Part shown: one piece after another, positions 15,542 to 24,001 of the stretch | Position numbering within the stretch: position 1 is the stretch's first letter | How the letters are laid out: every line of letters starts with the position of its first letter | Source of the DNA: Chthonomonas sp. UBA6659 | Lineage (GTDB): Bacteria > Armatimonadota > Fimbriimonadia > Fimbriimonadales > Fimbriimonadaceae | Assembly (NCBI GenBank): GCA_002455425.1 | Contig: DKKT01000030.1 | Location: 1 to 27,282, forward strand | Direction: 5' to 3' | Length of the DNA: 27,282 nucleotides | Translations under genes and position numbers: made by a program | Notes under the pieces: generated by a model | What the model was told of the DNA's origin: nothing | The model's database searches: none | The model's input: only the letters and a program-made list of their open reading frames with translations

Positions 15542-16564
15542 ATGCCCAAGGGAGTGCGCCAATGGACCGAGCAGCGTGAACTCGATAGCCTCTCGCCCTA
15601 CGCCGCGAAGGCGGCCGAGAGCGAGGGTCGGCCGGTGCCCGAGGAACTGGATCCCGTTCGAACGTGCTTCCAGCGCGATCGCGACCGGATCCTCCATTGC
15701 AAGAGCTTTCGACGGCTCAAGCACAAGACCCAGGTCTTCATCGATCCGACCGGGGATCACTATCGGACGCGCCTCACCCACAGCCTCGAAGTGGCGCAGA
15801 TCGGACGCACGATCGGGAGGGCGCTGCGCCTCAACGAGGACCTCATCGAGGCGATTGCGCTCGGTCACGACGTCGGTCACACGCCGTTCGGCCATGCCGG
15901 CGAGTCGGCTCTGGATGCCGCGATTCGGGCCCTGCCCGCTGGGGATCGGCCAGACGGTTTCCGGCACTACGAGCAGTCGCTGCGGGTGGTCGATGTCCTC
16001 GAACGGCTCAACCTCAGCCAGGAAACCCGGGCCGGCATCGGCGGGCACAGCAAGGGGCGGAAGGACCTCTCGGCTCACGACGGCATCCCGACTTCGACGC
16101 TGGAGGCGGCGGTCTGCCGGATCAGCGACCGGATCGCCTACCTCAACCATGATCTCGACGATGCCTTGCGGTCGGGGATCATCTCGACGATTCCCGACGA
16201 ATTCGCCGAGATCGGCGACACTCACAGTCAGCGGATCGGGGCGATGGTCGAAGATGCGATCGTCCAGAGCCTCGACAAGCCCGCGATCGTGCTCTCGCCT
16301 TCGATGCTAGGTCGACTGAACGCTCTGAAAGAGTGGCTGTTCGAACGAGTCTATCTGCGCTACCCCGAGCTGTACCCCGACATTCCCAAAGCCCAAACCC
16401 TGGTGCAAGAGCTGTTCGTGCACTATCTCACACCGTTCGCGCTTCCAGACGGGTTCGTGGGGGTCCAAGGGGCGATCGACTATGTCGCAGGCATGACGGA
16501 TCGATTCGCAATGGCGACGTACGTGCGGCTGAAGATGCCGCGAGCGTTCGAGCCTATCGAATGA
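15542..16564 (+). CDS. dgt: Deoxyguanosinetriphosphate triphosphohydrolase-like protein (dNTPase)
   Basis: HD-superfamily enzyme that hydrolyses dNTPs to deoxynucleosides and triphosphate, controlling dNTP pools. From ATG 15542 it has 340 residues, the short Dgt-like subgroup. The HD residues are present: RLTHSLEV (H80), GHDVGHTPFGH (H109, D110, with H113 and H118) and SDRIAYLNHD (D196). The conserved CFQRDRDRILHCKSFRRLKH start confirms the N-terminus; the frame is open further upstream to 15425, but that part falls in the structured intergenic region and lacks protein character. There is no ribosome-binding site, so the mRNA may be nearly leaderless. It converges with pntB with a 13-base gap. 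Although Dgt enzymes can act against phage, this position among core genes suggests housekeeping. Confidence 0.93.
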   Translation: MPKGVRQWTEQRELDSLSPYAAKAAESEGRPVPEELDPVRTCFQRDRDRILHCKSFRRLKHKTQVFIDPTGDHYRTRLTHSLEVAQIGRTIGRALRLNEDLIEAIALGHDVGHTPFGHAGESALDAAIRALPAGDRPDGFRHYEQSLRVVDVLERLNLSQETRAGIGGHSKGRKDLSAHDGIPTSTLEAAVCRISDRIAYLNHDLDDALRSGIISTIPDEFAEIGDTHSQRIGAMVEDAIVQSLDKPAIVLSPSMLGRLNALKEWLFERVYLRYPELYPDIPKAQTLVQELFVHYLTPFALPDGFVGVQGAIDYVAGMTDRFAMATYVRLKMPRAFEPIE

Positions 16565-16577
16565 TCGCCGCGATGTT

Positions 16578-17975
16578 CTAGGCGTAGGTGTCGAGAGCGG
16601 TCGAGATCTTTGCGATCGAGGTCTTCGCGTTCCCAAACACCATGACTGTGTTGTCGTTGAGGAACAATTCGTTATCGACACCGGCGAAGCCAGGATTCAT
16701 CGATCGCTTACTCACGATGACCGTGCGCGCTTTGTCGACGTCGAGAATCGGCATTCCGAAGATCGGGCTCGTCTTGTCGTACCGCGCGGCCGGATTGACG
16801 ACGTCGTTTGCTCCGATCACGAGCACCACATCGGTTTCGGGGAAGAGCGGGTTGATCTGCTCCAGTTCGAACAGCTGCTCATAGGGGACGTCGGCTTCGG
16901 CCAGGAGCACGTTCATGTGGCCGGGCATCCGTCCGGCAACGGGGTGTACCGCGTATTTGACGTCGATCCCCATGCCCATCAACTTGCCCGCCAACTCCTT
17001 CGTCTGGTGCTGCGCCTGCGCGACGGCCATGCCGTAGCCGGGGACGATCACGACGGTGTTTGCGTTGGTCAGGAGGATTGCGGCGTCCTCCGGTGAGTAG
17101 CTCTTCGGCTGCTTGCCCGAGATCGCTTTGCCTCCCGCGGAGACCTCGGAGCCGACCGCTCCGAAGAGCACATTGCCGAGCGAACGATTCATCGCCGTGC
17201 ACATCTGGAGCGTGAGGATCAAGCCGCTCGCGCCGACCAAACCGCCGCCGATCAGAAGGGCGTTGTTGGTGAGGACGAAGCCGGCAAGCCCGGCGGCGCA
17301 GCCGGTGAACGAGTTGAGAAGCGAGATGACGACGGGCATGTCCGCGCCGCCGATCGGCAGGACCCCCGACACTCCCAAAACAAGCGACGCGACCACGAGC
17401 CCGACGAAGATCGGAATCGTCGCTTGGCCGAACGCGAGGATCGCCAACGCCATCGCAAGCGTCACCACGAGGAGGAGCAGATTGAAGACCTGCTGGCCTT
17501 TGAACGTGAGCGGACGGCCCGGCAGGAGCTCTTGGAGTTTGCCGAACGCGATCAAGCTCCCAGAGAAAGAGATGGAGCCGATGATCGCGCTCAACACGGT
17601 CGTGATGCCTTGGACGCTTGCCGCGTGGTGACCGAGCGCATCGGCCTCGAGGAACTCGAAGAGCGCGACGAGGGCCACGGCTCCGCCGCCGAGCCCATTG
17701 AGAAGGGCGACCATCTGGGGCATGGCCGTCATCTGGACCCGCTTAGCGGACACGAAACCACCGATCGCTCCGACACCGACCGCGGCTCCGATCCAGGCCA
17801 GATTCGCGGGCTGGATCGATGGCGAGAACATGGTCACGACCAGCGCCACGGCCATGCCGAACATGGCCACCCAGTTCCCGCGCCGGGCCGAGACCGGCGA
17901 GTTCATCAGCTTCAGGGAGAGGATAAAGCAGACGGCGGCCACGAGATAGCCGATGTCGATCAGTTCGCGGCTCAT
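16578..17975 (-). CDS. pntB: NAD(P) transhydrogenase subunit beta
   Basis: 465-residue membrane subunit of the proton-translocating transhydrogenase, which makes NADPH from NADH using the proton gradient. Residues about 1-270 are hydrophobic transmembrane segments (domain II). Residues about 290-465 are the soluble NADP(H)-binding domain III, with VIVPGYGMAVAQAQH, HPVAGRMPGHMNVLLAEA, GANDVVNPAA and KRSMNPGFAGVDN blocks typical of PntB. The start ATG overlaps the pntA2 stop by 4 bases. It is last in the pntA1-pntA2-pntB operon and ends 13 bases from the convergent dNTPase stop. No change at key positions is seen. Confidence 0.97.
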   Translation of the reverse strand: MSRELIDIGYLVAAVCFILSLKLMNSPVSARRGNWVAMFGMAVALVVTMFSPSIQPANLAWIGAAVGVGAIGGFVSAKRVQMTAMPQMVALLNGLGGGAVALVALFEFLEADALGHHAASVQGITTVLSAIIGSISFSGSLIAFGKLQELLPGRPLTFKGQQVFNLLLLVVTLAMALAILAFGQATIPIFVGLVVASLVLGVSGVLPIGGADMPVVISLLNSFTGCAAGLAGFVLTNNALLIGGGLVGASGLILTLQMCTAMNRSLGNVLFGAVGSEVSAGGKAISGKQPKSYSPEDAAILLTNANTVVIVPGYGMAVAQAQHQTKELAGKLMGMGIDVKYAVHPVAGRMPGHMNVLLAEADVPYEQLFELEQINPLFPETDVVLVIGANDVVNPAARYDKTSPIFGMPILDVDKARTVIVSKRSMNPGFAGVDNELFLNDNTVMVFGNAKTSIAKISTALDTYA

Positions 17976-18277
17976 GACTTCTTCCCCTTGCGTGATCGAA
18001 ACATCTCGAGCATTCGGTCCGTGACGACGAATCCGCCGACGACGTTCAGAGTGCCGAACAGGACGGCAGAGACCCCCACGATCGTCATGAGCAGGTTCTC
18101 GGCCTTGCCGAGCACCAGAAGGCCTCCGACGAGGATCACGCCGTGAATCGCATTCGTAGCCGACATGAGCGGCGTATGCAGAGTCTGGGGGACCTTCGCG
18201 ATGACTTCGAGACCGACAAAGACCGCGAGAATGAAAACCGTGACGATGGGAATGAGTGCGGCAAGCGTTTCGTTCAT
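17972..18277 (-). CDS. pntAB: NAD(P) transhydrogenase subunit alpha, membrane part (PntA2)
   Basis: 101-residue membrane protein corresponding to the C-terminal transmembrane part of a full-length PntA. About three hydrophobic helices are visible (8-26, 43-60, 63-85), with LHTPLMSATNAIHGV typical of the transhydrogenase alpha domain II. A good Shine-Dalgarno sequence (AAGGGAGG) lies 6 bases before the ATG. Splitting of alpha into two polypeptides is common outside enterobacteria. It overlaps pntA1 by 4 bases upstream and pntB by 4 bases downstream, so the three are translated together and assemble in the inner membrane. Confidence 0.95.
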   Translation of the reverse strand: MNETLAALIPIVTVFILAVFVGLEVIAKVPQTLHTPLMSATNAIHGVILVGGLLVLGKAENLLMTIVGVSAVLFGTLNVVGGFVVTDRMLEMFRSRKGKKS

Positions 18278-19428
18278 GAGGAACCTCCCTTTTCGAGGCT
18301 CAACCGGGTGGGTTCGTGGTAGATGCGACCCTCATGGGTCACGAGCGTCTCTCGGAGAATCTGGTCTTCGAGGTCGAGCTTCATTTGCCCGCCGGGCGCA
18401 AGGAGGAGCAGGAGTTCGGCGACGTTCTTGCTGTACATTCGGCTCGCGTCCGTCGCCATATCGCTGAGCAGGCTTGTCGGACCCAGGATCTTCACTCCGT
18501 CAACCTCCACGGATTGACCAGGGATCGTCGCCTCGCAATTGCCTCCGTTCGGGGCAGCGAGATCGACGATCACCGAACCGTAAGGCATCTTCTTGACCAT
18601 TTCGCGCGTGATGAGGACCGGCGCGGGCCGGCCAGGGATCAGCGCCGTCGTGATGACGACATCGTTCTTCGGGAGCCTGGAAGCGATCAGCTCCAGCTCC
18701 TTGACGTGGGTGTCGGCGGAGACTTCCTTGGCGTATCCCGACGCATCCTCGGCGTCGTCGACCTTGAGTTGCATCTGGACGAAGCGGGCGCCGAGGCTCT
18801 CGACCTGCTCTTTGACTGCCGGGCGCACGTCGAATGCTTCGACGATCGCGCCCAGGCGCCTGGACGTCGCGATCGCCTGGAGTCCGGCGACACCGGCACC
18901 GATGACGAGGACCTTTGCCGGCGGGAGCGTTCCCGCCGCCGTCATGAGCATCGGGAAGAACTTCGGCAAGCTGTCGGCGGCGAGGAGCGCGCCTTTGTAG
19001 CCGGCGATCGTGCTCATGGAACTCAGCGCGTCCATGCTCTGGGCACGGGTGATCCGCGGGATCAACTCCATCGCGAAGACCGTGACTTGGCGCTCGGCGA
19101 GGGCGGCCACGCACCTGAGGTTGGAACTCGGGGAAAGGAACGCAATCAGCGTTTGCCCCGGACGGAACGTGGCGGCCTCGGCCACGTCTTTGTCCGACGG
19201 ACCGTTGACCTTCGCCACCAAGTCGGCTGTTCCGAGGACTTCCTGCTCGGTTCCAAGCAGATGGGCGCCGGCTTCGCTGAAAGCGACGTCAGGGAACCCG
19301 GCTTGGGTCCCGGCACCCGCTTGAACGACGATTTCGAAACCCGACTCGGCGAGCTTCTTGACGACCTCGGGAACCAGCGCGACCCTCCGCTCCCCAGGCG
19401 TGGATTCCCTGACGACTCCGACTTTCAT
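18274..19428 (-). CDS. pntAA: NAD(P) transhydrogenase subunit alpha, NAD-binding part (PntA1)
   Basis: 384-residue soluble NAD(H)-binding subunit (domain I), of the alanine dehydrogenase/PntA family. The N-terminus MKVGVVRES and GERRVALVPE are family hallmarks. The Rossmann motif GAGVAG is at residues 177-182, followed by AFDVRPAVKEQV. PYGSVIVDLAAPNGGNCE near the C-terminus is also typical. ATG 19428 is chosen because GGGAGG lies just upstream and homology starts here; a longer frame reaching 19500 would run through a perfect dyad in the divergent promoter region. It is first in the pnt operon and divergent from purD. Confidence 0.95.
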   Translation of the reverse strand: MKVGVVRESTPGERRVALVPEVVKKLAESGFEIVVQAGAGTQAGFPDVAFSEAGAHLLGTEQEVLGTADLVAKVNGPSDKDVAEAATFRPGQTLIAFLSPSSNLRCVAALAERQVTVFAMELIPRITRAQSMDALSSMSTIAGYKGALLAADSLPKFFPMLMTAAGTLPPAKVLVIGAGVAGLQAIATSRRLGAIVEAFDVRPAVKEQVESLGARFVQMQLKVDDAEDASGYAKEVSADTHVKELELIASRLPKNDVVITTALIPGRPAPVLITREMVKKMPYGSVIVDLAAPNGGNCEATIPGQSVEVDGVKILGPTSLLSDMATDASRMYSKNVAELLLLLAPGGQMKLDLEDQILRETLVTHEGRIYHEPTRLSLEKGGSS

Positions 19429-19463
19429 GATCCTCCCTGACACGTCGAGTCCCCTGATGTGTT

Positions 19464-19487
19464 GATTCGCGACCAACGTCGCGAATC
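19464..19487. promoter_or_regulatory. Perfect 10-bp inverted repeat between pntA1 and purD
   Basis: GATTCGCGAC (19464-19473), spacer CAAC, GTCGCGAATC (19478-19487). The dyad is centred between the two divergent starts, 36 bases from pntA1 and 39 bases from purD. The size and symmetry fit a dimeric repressor operator, for example TetR- or GntR-like. No candidate regulator gene is adjacent. As a hairpin it would have only a four-base loop, and it has no U-tract on either strand. Confidence 0.6.
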
Positions 19488-19512
19488 CTGCCGCTGTCAT
19501 GCGAACTTAGGG

Positions 19513-19518
19513 CACAAT
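19513..19518 (+). promoter_or_regulatory. Candidate -10 box of purD, leaderless spacing
   Basis: CACAAT ends 7 bases before the purD ATG, and no Shine-Dalgarno sequence precedes the ATG. Transcription would begin at or next to the start codon, as in leaderless genes of several bacterial phyla. The -35 is weak (CTGCCG 19488-19493 at 19 bases, overlapping the dyad). Confidence 0.35.
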
Positions 19519-19525
19519 CACGGCC

Positions 19526-20806
19526 ATGCGGGTCTTGGTGGTCGGCGGTGGAGGACGCGAGCATGCCCTTGCTTGGAAGCTCAGCCAGGAGGCCGAGGTC
19601 TTCTCGGCGCCAGGGAATCCGGGTATCGCCCAAATCGCGGAGACGTTTCCGGTCAGGGCCGACAACGAGGAGGGCATGGTCGCCCTGTGCGAGCAGATCG
19701 CACCGGAAGTGGTGCTCGTGGGACCGGAGAATCCGCTGCTTGCCGGTCTGGGCGACCGTCTTCGTGCGCGGGGCGTTTCGGTCTTCGGACCGAGCGCGGC
19801 CGCGGCCGCGCTCGAAGGCTCCAAGGCATGGGCCAAAGAACAGATGCTTGTCGCGGGAGTTCCCACGGCCCACCACCAGTCGTTCCGCGATTTCGACGCC
19901 GCGGTGGCATACGCCGCGTCCCGTTTCGATGGAGGGCGTCAGGTCGCGGTCAAGGCGAGCGGCGCCGCTCTCGGGAAGGGAGTCGTCGTCGCCCAGACGC
20001 ATGAGGAGGCGCGCGACGCCCTCGAGGCGATGCTCGTCGACCGAGAGCATGGCGAGGCCGGGGCAACCGTCGTCGTGGAGGACGCACTGGTTGGGCGCGA
20101 GTTCTCACTCCTTGCCTTAGTTTCGGAGACGGAGGTCCGGTGCCTGCCCGTGGCGCAAGACTACAAGCGGGCGCTCGACGGCGATCACGGCCCCAATACC
20201 GGCGGAATGGGGAGCGTCAGCCCCGTCTCGTGGCTGACCGAGGACCTCGTCGCGCGCGCCGAAAGGGAAGTGATCGTCCCGATCGTTCGGCACCTGGCCG
20301 CACAGGGCCTCGACTATCGAGGATGCCTGTTCGCTGGTCTCCTGGTCGAGGATGGAACTCCCTATTGTCTCGAGTACAACGTGCGCTTCGGCGATCCCGA
20401 GACGCAGTCGATCGTTCGGCGGCTCGGACCGGGTTTTGCCCAGGCCATTCTCGACGTCGCCGAGGGCCGTCCAATCGGAGCGATCGAGGTGACGCGGGAC
20501 GCGGCCGTTTCCGTTGTCGTGGCGAGCGGCGGCTATCCGGGAACGATCGAGACCGGGTTTCCCATCGACATCGGCCCAATGCCGGAGGGCGTCGAGATCT
20601 TCCACGCCGGGACGGCATCGCTCGATGGGTGTCTCGTCACCGCCGGCGGTCGCGTTTTTGCGGTGAGCGCTGTCGGCTCGACCGTCGCCGACGCACGGGA
20701 GCGCGCGTATGCCGGTGGCGCTCAGGTCGGGTTTGCGGGGGCTTGGTGTCGACGCGACATTGGTGCCTGCACTAAGGGACAAAGCGCGTCAAGACAAACA
20801 GATTGA
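19526..20806 (+). CDS. purD: Phosphoribosylamine-glycine ligase (GAR synthetase)
   Basis: 426-residue ATP-grasp enzyme of purine synthesis: 5-phosphoribosylamine plus glycine plus ATP to glycinamide ribonucleotide. The N-terminal domain begins MRVLVVGGGGREHALAWKL. The ATP-grasp region has GSKAWAKEQML (about 92-102), VAQDYKRALDGDHGPNTGG (about 208-226) and the metal-binding EYNVRFGDPETQ (about 283-294). Length is normal. The last residues after RRDIG are an extra tail that enters the 35-base overlap with the convergent secreted-protein gene. Other purine genes are not nearby, so it is a single-gene unit divergent from pnt. Confidence 0.97.
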   Translation: MRVLVVGGGGREHALAWKLSQEAEVFSAPGNPGIAQIAETFPVRADNEEGMVALCEQIAPEVVLVGPENPLLAGLGDRLRARGVSVFGPSAAAAALEGSKAWAKEQMLVAGVPTAHHQSFRDFDAAVAYAASRFDGGRQVAVKASGAALGKGVVVAQTHEEARDALEAMLVDREHGEAGATVVVEDALVGREFSLLALVSETEVRCLPVAQDYKRALDGDHGPNTGGMGSVSPVSWLTEDLVARAEREVIVPIVRHLAAQGLDYRGCLFAGLLVEDGTPYCLEYNVRFGDPETQSIVRRLGPGFAQAILDVAEGRPIGAIEVTRDAAVSVVVASGGYPGTIETGFPIDIGPMPEGVEIFHAGTASLDGCLVTAGGRVFAVSAVGSTVADARERAYAGGAQVGFAGAWCRRDIGACTKGQSASRQTD

Positions 20807-21740
20807 TCGCCGGAGGCGAGCTCTGGATCGTGTCATAAAAGCCCACCGCAAGTGTGTATCCCACCGTGATTCGGTCGCTCGACCGGAGAAAGTCCACCGC
20901 AGCCGCGGCATTCTCGAATCCGAACGTTGGAGAGCCGATCAGCATTGACTCAAGTCGCGAGCGTAGCGGCTCGGACAGCTCCGACGCCGTCGTCCGACCG
21001 AGCTTCGCCGCGCTCAGGCCGCCGACCTTGGCGAGGACTCGCTCAAGGTACTGCGCCGCCAGCTCGCGACTCACCTTCGCCTCCACTTCCAGCTGCTCGT
21101 CGACCCGCTTGGCCGCGATCGCATACAGCTGGCGCTTCGTCATCGTGGTGTTCAAAACCGTCGTCGTGAACTGGGTGCCGGGGTCGCCGGGCGAGGCGGT
21201 GGTTGGAGCCGGCTTCGGGTACACAAGCGGGGAGCTGCGCAGGATCGCGGCCTGCTGAGCGTCCCAAGGTGAGTCGTGGGAAAGCGAGAGCGTCTCGCTA
21301 CGTCCTCCCTTTTCGATCGTCACATAGGGGTACGCGAACAATCCGATCGTCCCTTCGGCACGATCCAAGTTGGGGAGAGCGAGGTAACCCGCAAGCCATC
21401 GACCGACGGCACCCCGATCTCTTTCGGTCAAGTCGCCGAATCGAGTCGTGCCAAACCGATCGTCGGCCAGTGTCATAAAGGCTCGAAGTACGTCGGACTG
21501 TTGTCGCACACGTCGGAGCGCCCCGGTCTCCATATCCAACACGATCAGCGCGCCGTTTTCGACCGACGCAACGAGGTTGGGAGAGGTATTCAGGCGTTGA
21601 GCCACTTCCGCCGGAGTGCCCGTCTGCGCCTCGGCGGTGACGCGTCCGACGAGGGCGCTCGACTGCGAGACGACCGCGACATCTGGTGTTTGGACGGGGG
21701 AAAGCGCGAACAAGACCCCTGTGATCAGAGCGAGATTCAA
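20772..21740 (-). CDS. Predicted secreted protein of unknown function
   Basis: 322 residues from TTG 21740, preceded by a strong GGAGGAGG Shine-Dalgarno sequence. The N-terminus (LALITGVLFALSPVQ) is a short hydrophobic signal-like segment without clear basic residues, so export is likely but not certain. I recognise no domain. The middle contains a Pro/Thr-rich stretch (about 172-190) dividing two halves; the second half is helical with KRQLYAIAAKRVDEQLEVEAK and RELAAQYLERVLAK. It lies 91 bases downstream of argJ on the same strand and could be co-transcribed with it, but nothing links it to arginine synthesis. It overlaps the 3' end of purD by 35 bases tail to tail. Confidence 0.75.
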   Translation of the reverse strand: MNLALITGVLFALSPVQTPDVAVVSQSSALVGRVTAEAQTGTPAEVAQRLNTSPNLVASVENGALIVLDMETGALRRVRQQSDVLRAFMTLADDRFGTTRFGDLTERDRGAVGRWLAGYLALPNLDRAEGTIGLFAYPYVTIEKGGRSETLSLSHDSPWDAQQAAILRSSPLVYPKPAPTTASPGDPGTQFTTTVLNTTMTKRQLYAIAAKRVDEQLEVEAKVSRELAAQYLERVLAKVGGLSAAKLGRTTASELSEPLRSRLESMLIGSPTFGFENAAAAVDFLRSSDRITVGYTLAVGFYDTIQSSPPAINLFVLTRFVP

Positions 21741-21831
21741 CCGCCTCCTCCGTTACCGTTGCCGGATACCACCCACGTCCTTTCGAATCGGTGCTCCAAG
21801 TATCGTTCGTTCCGACGCTCCCAGCCCGATT

Positions 21832-22974
21832 TCATGTGTGGTACTCGGCGTTGATGCGGACGTAGCCATAGCCGAAGTCACACGTATAGAACGTTGCGCT
21901 CGCGCCCGGGCCGAGAGTCAGTTCGATCCGCACCACGTCTGATTTGAGGGCGGTCGAGACGCGCCGGGCATCAAATGAGGCCGGGGTGCCGTCCTCGAAC
22001 AACAAGTACTCCTCGCCCCCACTGAGGACCGCCAGCCGCGCTTCGTTTGGATCGAAGGGGACTCCCGCGCGGCCGGCGGCCGCCATGATCCGACCCCAGT
22101 TGGGGTCGCACCCAAACATCGCCGTCTTCACGAGCGGAGACTCCGCGATCGTGCGCGCGATGCGAGCCGGATCGGACGAACCGGTCACTTGGATCTCAAG
22201 GAGTTTGGTCGCGCCTTCACCGTCCCGAGCGATCTGACGGGTGAGGGAGAGACAGACCGACCCGAGGGCCTCGTCCAGTTGCGCGTCCGACGGTTCGACC
22301 TCGCTCGCGCCGTTGGCGAGGACGAGGAGCATGTCATTCGTGCTCGAGTCGCCATCCACGGTCAGGCAGTTGAACGTGTGCGAAGCGGCTCGCTCCAGCG
22401 CCTGCTGCAACCGATCAGGAGACACCACGAGATCGGTGACGACAAAGGCGAGCATGGTCGCCAGTCGCGGCGCGATCATCCCGCTGCCTTTGCCCATGCC
22501 GAAGATCCGGGCGACCCCGACTTCGGCATACGCGGACTTCTCGACGAGGTCGGTGGTGAGGATCGCTTCCATGAACGGCCGCGGGTCGTCGCCGAGCGCT
22601 TGGGAGGCGAGCTCGATACCCTTTTCGAGCTTGACCATGTCCATCAGGTGACCGATCACCCCCGTCGAAGCCACCGCCACTTCCTCGGCGGAGACCCCGA
22701 GCGCGTTGCCGGCAAGGGTCGCCATACGCCGACTATCCCGCAGGCCCTGCTCGCCGGTGCAGCAGTTGGCGTTGCCGCTGTTGACGGCGATCGCGCGCAA
22801 CGTCCCCCGAGACGTAGCCTCACGGGAGACGTCGACACATGCGGCATGGACCAGATTCGTGGTGAACACGCCTGCCGCGGCCGCGGGTCGGTCGGAGACG
22901 ATCAGGCCGACGTCGTTGCGGCGGTTCTTGAGCCCGCATCGGGCTCCGGCGAGTTGAAAGCCTCGCGGGATCAT
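21832..22974 (-). CDS. argJ: Arginine biosynthesis bifunctional protein ArgJ (ornithine acetyltransferase)
   Basis: 380-residue enzyme that transfers the acetyl group from N-acetylornithine to glutamate, closing the acetyl cycle; some members also use acetyl-CoA. It is made as a precursor that self-cleaves before a threonine, here T173 in the conserved LATMLAFVVTD. The conserved TVDGDSSTNDM and GCDPNWGRI blocks are also present. ATG 22974 is chosen because MIPRGFQLAG matches the family start and overlaps the argC stop by 4 bases; the frame is open upstream to 23136 inside argC, which is not credible as coding. It follows argC as second arginine gene of the unit. Confidence 0.96.
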   Translation of the reverse strand: MIPRGFQLAGARCGLKNRRNDVGLIVSDRPAAAAGVFTTNLVHAACVDVSREATSRGTLRAIAVNSGNANCCTGEQGLRDSRRMATLAGNALGVSAEEVAVASTGVIGHLMDMVKLEKGIELASQALGDDPRPFMEAILTTDLVEKSAYAEVGVARIFGMGKGSGMIAPRLATMLAFVVTDLVVSPDRLQQALERAASHTFNCLTVDGDSSTNDMLLVLANGASEVEPSDAQLDEALGSVCLSLTRQIARDGEGATKLLEIQVTGSSDPARIARTIAESPLVKTAMFGCDPNWGRIMAAAGRAGVPFDPNEARLAVLSGGEEYLLFEDGTPASFDARRVSTALKSDVVRIELTLGPGASATFYTCDFGYGYVRINAEYHT

Positions 22975-23978
22975 GGCCACACCCCGGCGAGAGGAAGTCC
23001 GGTCTCTTCGGGAAGCCCGAGCATCAGGTTCATGTTCTGGATCGCTTGGCCCGCTGCCCCCTTCACGAGGTTGTCGATGACCGAGACGAGAATCGCGTAG
23101 CCGGTCCGCTCGTCGACCGCGGCCGCGAGGAGGCACCGATTGGAGCCGAGCACGTGCTTGGTGCTCGGGAATCCTTCATCGAGAACGGCGACGCACGTGC
23201 GGCCTTCATATCGGCTCCGCCAGAGCCCGCGAACGGTGTCGGCGTTGACGCCAGGCGTCACCGGAACATGGATGGTCGAGCAGATACCGCGCGGAATCGG
23301 AAGGAGATGGGGCGTGAAGCGCACGGTCATCCCGAGTTGCTGTTCGATCTCGGGGGTGTGGCGATGCCCTGTGACGCCGTAGGGCTTGAACCCTCCAGCG
23401 AGTTCGGAGAACAGGAAGTCGGTCTCCTGCTTCGACCGGCCGGCTCCACTGACACCGCTCTTGGCGTCGATCACCGGGGTGCCGGCAACGATTCCGGCTT
23501 CTGCGAGCGGCATCAGGGCGAGCAGGCTCGCGGTCGGATAGCAGCCGGGGTTTGCGACGATGCGCGCCTGACCCAAGGCCCTGCGATCTGCGAGTTCGGT
23601 GAGTCCGTAAACGGGCCAGGGCTCAAGACCTCCCGGGTGATCGAGGCGGTACCAGGCCGGGTACTGGGCGAGGTCGGTGAGTCGGAAGTCGGCGGAGAGA
23701 TCGATCACTCGGGACCGTTCGGCAAGGCTCGGTGCGTGGTGCATGGCAAAGCCGTTCTCTTGGCAGAGGAACACCACGTCGACCTCCCATCCGCACGGGT
23801 CGAAGCGCGTAAGCACGAGGTCGGTCGCGAGCCACGGGCACGAACTGCGCAACGGCTGGCCCGCTTGACGCTCCGACGTAACGACCGCGACCTCGGCGTT
23901 CGGATGCCCCGCCAACAATCGCACGATCTCCGCTCCGGTGTAGCCTGTCGCCCCGACGACTGCAACCGTGACCTTCAT
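22971..23978 (-). CDS. argC: N-acetyl-gamma-glutamyl-phosphate reductase
   Basis: 335-residue NADPH-dependent enzyme of arginine synthesis, reducing N-acetylglutamyl phosphate to the semialdehyde. The N-terminal Rossmann motif is VVGATGYTGAE (7-17). The catalytic cysteine is C146 in VANPGCYPTA. SGVSGAGR and the later GHRHTPEIEQ with its conserved histidine fit the family, and length is normal. No clear Shine-Dalgarno sequence is seen. It starts 23 bases after the universal stress protein stop, on the same strand, and overlaps argJ by 4 bases. The pair argC-argJ is a widespread arrangement. Confidence 0.97.
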   Translation of the reverse strand: MKVTVAVVGATGYTGAEIVRLLAGHPNAEVAVVTSERQAGQPLRSSCPWLATDLVLTRFDPCGWEVDVVFLCQENGFAMHHAPSLAERSRVIDLSADFRLTDLAQYPAWYRLDHPGGLEPWPVYGLTELADRRALGQARIVANPGCYPTASLLALMPLAEAGIVAGTPVIDAKSGVSGAGRSKQETDFLFSELAGGFKPYGVTGHRHTPEIEQQLGMTVRFTPHLLPIPRGICSTIHVPVTPGVNADTVRGLWRSRYEGRTCVAVLDEGFPSTKHVLGSNRCLLAAAVDERTGYAILVSVIDNLVKGAAGQAIQNMNLMLGLPEETGLPLAGVWP

Positions 23979-24001
23979 CGCTGAAGGGTACCCGTGCCGG
24001 T

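Noticed and set aside
15542..16564. dGTPase as part of the defence island
   Set aside because: Nucleotide-depletion defence by dNTPases is known, but this gene is separated from the island by an orphan gene and a structured spacer and has the conserved sequence and setting of a core gene.
18316..19440. 374-residue plus-strand frame opposite pntA1
   Set aside because: Antisense shadow with His/Arg/Asp-rich composition; pntA1 has all family motifs.
22975..23136. Longer ArgJ starting inside argC
   Set aside because: The extra 54 residues are an out-of-frame reading of argC; the ATG at 22974 matches the ArgJ family start and overlaps the argC stop by four bases.
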